From positions 62,001 to 126,000 of the forward strand of contig JAVSML010024007.1 in assembly GCA_038503035.1 (NCBI GenBank): a DNA stretch of 64,000 bases. The letters are read 5' to 3'. Shown here piece by piece: positions 57,641 through 64,000 of this stretch; within the stretch, counting starts at the first letter, position 1; each line of letters starts with the position of its first letter. The notes under the pieces were generated by a model that was not told the DNA's origin, searched no databases, and saw only the letters and a list, made by a program, of their open reading frames with translations. The stretch comes from Crocodylus rhombifer. Taxonomy: Eukaryota; Chordata; Crocodylia; Crocodylidae. Made by a program: the position numbers and the translations under genes.

Positions 57641-59698
57641 GAAATCAGGTATTTCATTTATTCACTTACCCTCCTGACCCTTACTTCATAATTCAGGCCT
57701 TAAGTTCATATATTATTGCCTATGTGCACATCTGAATCCAATTATGGCTTAAACTTGTCAAAGCCAAACAAACATATGTTGAAAATCCCTTTTACTGTCC
57801 TAATCTGTCAAATTATGACAGGGATCTCCAAGCAGTGGGGAAAGTATAGGTGGAAGTATTAGAAACAGAACATCAGCCTAACTTCTGGATCTCTAACTAC
57901 TGGCATAATGCTTCATCATTCATTCTAACTTAAATTTTCATTTGTCTTCAAATGTCTATCCCTTCAGAGCAGTTCTTGTGTTAACCTTTATTCCTCACTC
58001 CAAAATACCAAATTCCTGAATCTTAATATAAAAGAAATTAGGATAGATGAAAATAAAGGGAAATAGCTTAGCATGGTCAGCTTGTGTCTCTATTTTAAAT
58101 CAATCTTTTTTGTGAGCCTTTCAAATACACTTACAGTCAAATCCCATTTGTGCATACTCTGTTTAACTGACTGTAGTTTATAGCAATTTCACTTTCATCC
58201 CTCAGCCAGAATCATTTACCCATGTACTCCTGGGATTATCTGAACCCCTGTTTGCCTATATCTTTGGCATGTCTCCACAACATTTCAGATAGATGGGGTG
58301 TTTTTTTGCAGTGGAATGCAAGATCCACTTAATAAATCACCCTTATAGTTAAAAATCTATCCACATTAAAACTGACACAACTATTTCCCTTAGTGACCAC
58401 CAGGTCATTAACCAATAATTGTTAAACTTTATGTAAAAAATGAAAAGAAACATTACGTTTGTGGTATTAATCACTCACATGAGGATATCCAGATTTAGGG
58501 TTTGTCCTCCTACACATATGGATTATGTAGTGCAAGATCAGGGATTGCCTTTTTATTCTGTGCTTATACACTGCCTTGCCTAAGAGGATCTTGACCTATA
58601 TCTGGGGCTCTTACACATAACAATTTGTTTTTGTTGTTCCACTGTTACTGTTATGGGCACACATTATTATTGTGTGCCCATAACAGTCAGTAACATTATC
58701 TGATGACTGTTTATATTCAAATGTTCCAGGGCCCTATTGTGTTAAGTTTCATGAAGTCACACCAGTTCTGGAACTCCATTTATAGAGAAGTATCCCATAG
58801 AAATGTAAATTAGCAGGTCATAATTAAACTTATTTTCACTGCCTCTGGGAAGCACAGTATTATTTTTCTTTTGGGGCTGAATTGTGTCTTTTAGTCCCAA
58901 CCATGTGTGTGGGGGCTGTACAGAGCTGCACAGGCTCAGGGACATTTATACAAAACAGAAAGCATCATAGACACCCCAGTTTGTACAGTCCAAAGGACCA
59001 TATGAAGAATGATTGCTTCCTTACCAAGCCAGTTCTGATGGTTTGTTTTTAAGGCCAAGACAGTCACTGGTCTAAAACAGATATTAGCAATCTTTTGGAG
59101 CAGCAGGCAGCTTTAACTGAGTTAACTCTAGAAGTGAACTGCTCCTTCTGACCCAGCTGGTGGCAGTCCTGCTGTTTCGCCCCCCACTCCACAGTGTTTT
59201 GCTGCCACTCTCCCACCCACTGCCCCTCATGCCAGGCCAACTCCCACAGAAATGTCACAGACATTTGCTGCTGCCAAATTGCTGCAGACATCCTGGCTTC
59301 ATGAGCTGTATATAGCTCATTGGTTTCATGTTTCTGACCCTGGTTTAGAACAAAGCCAAAACCTAAATTCAAGAATTCACTTAGAAGCATGGATTACAAT
59401 TCTGTCATGGCTATATGCATGTCATGCAAGGGTCTCCTTTCCTGCCACCAGTGAAGTACTGGTCCTTTATAAATATTGATCTTGGTGAAATGCCAAAGTC
59501 CACTGAGGTTGATCTACAACGGATGGTCTGAAGTTGGTTTGCAAAAGGGCTGGTTGAATCAGAATTAGCAATTAGTCTGAATGTGTAGTAGTATTCTCCA
59601 GTTTCCTTGGAAATCATGGAAAACCATGTTATTTCTCCCCACCTCTGGGATAATTTGTTCCAAGGCTTAGGGTTGACTGAACTACCATAGCCTGGGTC
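57641..59698. other. no gene seen; AT-rich, contains a perfect hairpin
   Basis: No repeat family or coding signal apart from the hairpin at 58648-58686. Frames at 58757-58945 and 59064-59390 minus have no features of a known protein. Confidence 0.45.
58648..58686. repeat. perfect 16-bp hairpin with 7-base loop
   Basis: CTGTTATGGGCACACA (58648-58663), loop TTATTAT, then its exact inverse at 58671-58686. Pairing resumes outside a 3-base bulge (GTTA opposite TAAC). Confidence 0.9.
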
Positions 59699-59770
59699 TC
59701 ATAGAATCATAGAAAATGAGGGTTGGAAGGGACATCAGGAACTCATCTAATTCAACCCCCTGCTCAATCT
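59699..59770 (-). mobile_element. CR1 LINE, 3'-end fragment
   Basis: Reads TCATAGAATCATAGAAAATG, GGGTTGGAAGGGACATCAGG and TTCAACCCCCTGCTCAA, the inverse of a CR1 3' terminus; truncated to about 70 bp. Confidence 0.85.
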
Positions 59771-62700
59771 GTTGTGCTTATGTTTTAAACTTGAAATTAA
59801 TGCTCTTTTTAAAGTGCTTAGGGATTTTCACTGAAATGCTTACTAAGTGTTAAGTACCCTTATTATTTTACTTTAGTTACTGGTTTTTGATCTCTTGAGT
59901 TCAGCTCTACAGCCATTTATTTGCCTGTTGATGACTGGCGTGTATCATCATGCTGCCTTGTTTTGAAACCTACTTTTAAGCAGATTGACACAACTATGAA
60001 TCACTCCCTATTAACAAATTCAGACCTTATCAACGGCCACACAACTTCTATTACCTGTGGTTGGTATTGCCGGAGGGTGAACAATGTTCTTAGCACTACA
60101 GTATAAAGTATTATGTTCCTACAGCTGGGTCAGGCTCTGCCTCGTACAGATGTACATACAGAGGGGAAAATTCAGGCCTTTTATGATAACAATAACTTTA
60201 CCGTAACCAAAAATTACTACAGAGATTAAGTAGAAGAGTTCATGCAAGAACTTGGGAAATATTATTACAGAGATGACACCTCCTATTGTCATATCCACAT
60301 AGACTGAAATTAAAACATCAATATTAACTGAGTAAAATAATATGACATCCTGACATGTTATAAAAGCACCCATCCCCAACTCATTTTTGACATAAAGTTT
60401 GGCCCATAAGACGAGAACAGGTGAAAACTATCAGAGAAAAATTAAAAACAAGGAAATAAATCAGATGTGAAAGAAAAATATAAGGAATCAAGATAAAAGG
60501 GAAGGGTCAAGTTATATGCTGTTTGTATAAAAGTGTTGCTTTCCTCAGGTTCTGTGGCAGCTTAACTTTAAACCTCCAGTGGGTTGTGAAATGATACATG
60601 TGTTTAGGAAATTGAACACTTGTTCATTCCCAGAAGCTAAAGAACAGATAAAATCAGGCTAGAAGTAGAAGGTTTCAACAATAGATTGATTTGAGGAAAA
60701 ATGTTCCATACAAACAAACGTAGAATCTTTGTTACCCTTTGGTTATATGTTGAAAACATACCTATGTCTACAGAAATATAGAAATGTTATAGAAACTTAT
60801 GTAATTTATAGAGAGAGAAAAGGATAAGAATTGAAGTGTTTACTATCAATTGGTTTCAGTCAGGAATAGCTGTCAGTAGCTCCCAGTCCCTACATTGCTT
60901 ATATGTTCAAGCTTACATCTAACTTCCTCACAGTCTAACCTGTAAAACACAACTGATATGAAGTTTATCCTCATTGGAAAAGACTATTTTTATGATGAAT
61001 TTCATGGTAAGAGTTATCCTTTCTGAATCTGCAAAATTATTCACTCAATTAGTGATTGTTTTCATGAGTATTAAGTAGTTCAGGTAGGAAATAAAATCCT
61101 GCAGAGCCAGATTCTCTGCTTCTGGAAATCTGGTATCATGCCACAATGGAACAATATGTAATGGGCCAAAATCTGAATGCCAGTGAATTGTATGTAGTTA
61201 GAAGCAGTGCTCTCAATGTACATTTCAGCTTTGCAATTTTTCTTTAGCAAGGATGTGATGCTAAAGATGTAAATTGCACCCTACTGTAGTCACTCTGATA
61301 TTTGAAAATAAGAAAGAGCAAACTATTAGTGTACATGAGTGTTTTTTTTCAGTCAGGATCATATTGGTGAGAGCTAGTTCCTCATCTGTAAAATGTGCCC
61401 ATGCAGAGGTATTGCACCATGTCCTCATTTCACCAGCTGAAGTCTCTCCTCTTTTGTCACAGTGATAAAATATGTGTCAAGCACCATGAGCATCTCCTCT
61501 TCTCCTGGCTTGCAGTGCTGCAATTAGGATCATACTGTGTCATATTCAGAGTTCAGCGACTGTTAAATGTGCTACGCTGGCATCACACTAAATACTATAT
61601 CACTCATTTTAGATGACCCCCTTGAAAATTGCTGCCAAAAGTTTGTGTCAGAAATCACTTTTGAAATGCTTATGAAGTGAAGAATCTTCACAGCCCTTTA
61701 CCTATCCAGATATAAAGAACTGTCAGTCAAGGAAATCGAGCACTGCAGTTTATATTCTAAGACCTGTTATTCAAAAGCATTGCTTGAAGAATTACTACTT
61801 AGCATTTGGCAGCAATTCTGTTTCTGTGCTTAGTCAGTTGTTAACCTTAATACTTTAATAGCATTGAAAGTCAGTACAAGAAGAATGCCAAACACTTGGC
61901 AAATATTTTAATAGGGATGATCCAGAGATGTCCATGACACTGGAACCACATATAAATGTTGTCATTTTAAACAATGCACTCTTGCCTAACTTCTTCAGTA
62001 TCTCTAATGCTACCCTAGGAAGTTCAGTGGAGCTGCTACAATCCATAATGTCACCAATAGTGTTCAGGGGAACTCAAGACAGAGATTTGCAGTTTACAGT
62101 TCCATATATCCCCTGAAGCCAAGTTTGTTGTTGTTAGGTTGGTTGTTTTTTTTAAGTACAAGGATTCTATGATGTTGGATCAGTATTTCAATCCCAAGTG
62201 TTCAAAAATCCTGAATCAGATTTTTTGATATAAAATAAATGAGTCTTCTAAATAATAATAATAATGGGTTCTTTTAATTTGCATTGTAAGCCTGTGGAAC
62301 ACCCCTGGGTCATGCTCTCAAGCTTCTTTCATGAATATGAGACTTGGAAATATACCTATACCTAAAATTAACAATAATTCTCATGCAGTCTTTTGATTCT
62401 AGTAGCCAGGCATTAAGAAAATCAGAAACTATCATGTCACACACCCTGAAATTGTGAAAGTTTGCACTACAAATTCACCCTTAAAAGCAAGAAATAATTT
62501 GTAGTAAACTGGGACTGGGAAGCCCCTGAATTAGCACTGGGGAATTTTTTCAGTTAAAACCAAAACCTCTTTTTCTATTTTAATTTTACTTGGGAAAAAT
62601 CTCTCTCATCTCTCTCCTGGACTTGAGTTAATTCTGAATGCAAATATAATGCTAGTTAGAGCTGTTGCTGTCCCTTTATGCTAGTGTCTTGAGTTGTGCC

Positions 62701-63856
62701 TTATTGTGTGATAACTGGATCTACATGGGAGTACAAGCCAGCATTTCCAATGAGGGAGTTATTTAGATTGTAATGGGGTCACTTTCTGCTTTTCACTATC
62801 GTGATTGTATTGAGGCTAATGGTAAAACTCCAGTTTACTTCCCTAAGGCCATATTCATTAGGCTCTACATTGCCACCTTGCTCAACAGATGAAAATTGAA
62901 CAGCCACGTACTCATGTAGCTATAATTTCATTGCATCTCAGCTGTTAGCACTCTCCTTACTCCACCCCCACATTAACAGGTTCTGCATTTACTGCTATCA
63001 TTGGATCAGCTGACAGTGGGAGGAGAAAAAAGAGAAACACCTGTGGCATTATTATTGCATAGGTCACATTCATGTTGTTTGTGGAAAGTGAAGCAGAAAA
63101 GAGGTGTCTGCTACTTAATCATTACTGTCTTTGCTACTGGTGTTGAGGCTTAGCAGGACCATGTCAGAATTATCTATCTCTGTGTCTACTTATCTAGTAA
63201 AGGCACTTAGTATCTAAGAAGGATGTGGTTGCCTAAGTCCTGCTCAAGCCCTTTCTTGGCTCCATGCTCCTGCTTTCAGCTGTGTGAATCTGCTGCTACT
63301 GCTCTTTTACTCTGTCTGAGGTAAATACCCCCTGAGTGGAGTCATAGGGAAGGGGTTGTCTCCTTCAACCATCCTTGTCTCCTTTGCCTGATCCAAAGGT
63401 TCTGCTTTAGGTTTATCAAATGGTGAAGGTGGTATTTCTATTACTATTCTTGTTGTAAGAAGCTGCTGTAAAACAAGGCAAATAAGGGCTGGGAGAGCAG
63501 AACACGTGAGGGGACAAAAGGAGAGTGTGGAAGCCAAGCAGGTGGGCAAAGAAAATGAGGAAGCTGACAAAGTGGGAGAACAAAAAGAAAAGTGTTAACC
63601 AAGTGTAGATAAAAGGTGGTGATCATGAACTATGCAGAGAGAGGGGATCCATAACACTTCATATGATTAAATTTGTTTTTCCTGTTTTCTTTGTTGTACA
63701 ATTGGCTTATTTGGCAAGTAGTTAGCATGCAACTCAACTAGTATGTTCCACAGTCTGCCATTTGTCCCTACACTGACTACCTATCTCATCCAGGGTAGGG
63801 TATGACATCTGAGATATGTACATGACTGGAAACACTTCAGGGAAGCCCAGAACTAA
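59771..63856. other. no gene seen; AT-rich, possible single-copy DNA
   Basis: Longest late stretch without recognisable repeats. Includes an (AAT)n run at 62251-62265 and an 86-codon hydrophobic minus-strand frame at 60119-60379, which a T-rich strand can produce by chance. No splice-flanked frame was convincing. Confidence 0.45.
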
Positions 63857-63985
63857 AGGGTCCCCAAGTGGATTTAAACCAGCTTAACAGGCTTGTATGT
63901 CTGTTTGCATCACATTAAACCACACTTAAATCATTTTAAGTGTTATGTCTATGCCCTATGTGTCCCACATTTATGGTTAACTCTG
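63857..63985. mobile_element. edge of an AAACTGGTTTA-type DNA element
   Basis: GATTTAAACCAGCTTAACAG, TTAAACCACACTTAAATC and the end TTATGTCTATGCCCT resemble the right end of 28835-29575 (TTAAACTGGTTTATG, CTGTCTGTAGCC). Only one edge is clear near the window end. Confidence 0.45.
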
Positions 63986-64000
63986 TTAGCTGATGCAGAA

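Noticed and set aside
60119..60379. 86-codon hydrophobic frame resembling a membrane protein
   Set aside because: T-rich strands give Phe/Ile/Val/Leu-rich translations by chance; no family motif or splice context.

Overview
This 64 kb window looks like intergenic or deep intronic DNA from a large vertebrate nuclear genome. The best fit is a sauropsid, most likely a crocodilian. I infer this from: (i) many CR1-type LINE fragments whose 3' ends carry the short ATCATAGA / AACTATGA repeats, next to lines resembling GGGTTGGAAGGGACC; (ii) a MIR/CORE-SINE-like remnant; (iii) many non-autonomous DNA transposons (hAT-like, Tigger/pogo-like, long foldback elements); (iv) an AT-rich background with no operon-like coding. 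The crocodilian assignment rests on recognising these repeat styles by eye and was not tested by a database search.

I recognise no host protein-coding exon, tRNA, rRNA or other known RNA gene. Almost all open reading frames of 60-190 codons are chance frames, mirror-image frames inside inverted repeats, or decayed CR1 reverse transcriptase. Two reading frames have signal-peptide-like starts (53435-53504 minus; 22556-23002 plus) and one more looks weakly coding-like (22958-23284 minus). All three are reported only as candidates.

Layout. 0-13 kb: a hAT-like MITE with an 8-bp target duplication (46-389), a MIR-like SINE (about 4.25-4.5 kb), a foldback element (6.15-6.98 kb), a Tigger-like element (8.72-9.25 kb) and a small palindromic old repeat (10.5 kb). 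13-29 kb: GC-rich repeat patches, several palindromic MITEs, a near-identical 94-bp inverted pair (14.0 and 16.1 kb), an LTR-like element (18.2-18.8 kb) and a second foldback copy (24.3-25.0 kb). 28.8-38.3 kb: two copies of one non-autonomous element, the second split by a CR1, with a nested CR1 between them (33.3-34.8 kb). 42.9-49.7 kb: a dense LINE cluster with at least three nested insertions, including a CR1 inserted into an older CR1 with an 8-bp direct repeat at the junctions (47289-49235). 50.5-52.1 kb: a third foldback copy and a long imperfect hairpin. 55.7-57.6 kb: a long LTR-like element with internal tandem repeats, related to the 18 kb element. The AT-rich stretches at 29.6-32.3, 39.4-42.8, 52.1-55.7 and 57.6-63.8 kb show no clear repeats and are the most likely places for single-copy or regulatory DNA.

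The genes do not work together here, because no functional gene was found. The story is layered transposition: old CR1 and MITE copies serve as targets for younger ones, so relative ages can be read from which element is interrupted. I found no convincing new biological system. The best candidates for a second look are the nested CR1 with an internal divergent duplication, the CR1 insertion that replaced about 0.1 kb of its target, the perfect 16-bp hairpin at 58.65 kb and the signal-peptide-like frame at 53.5 kb.
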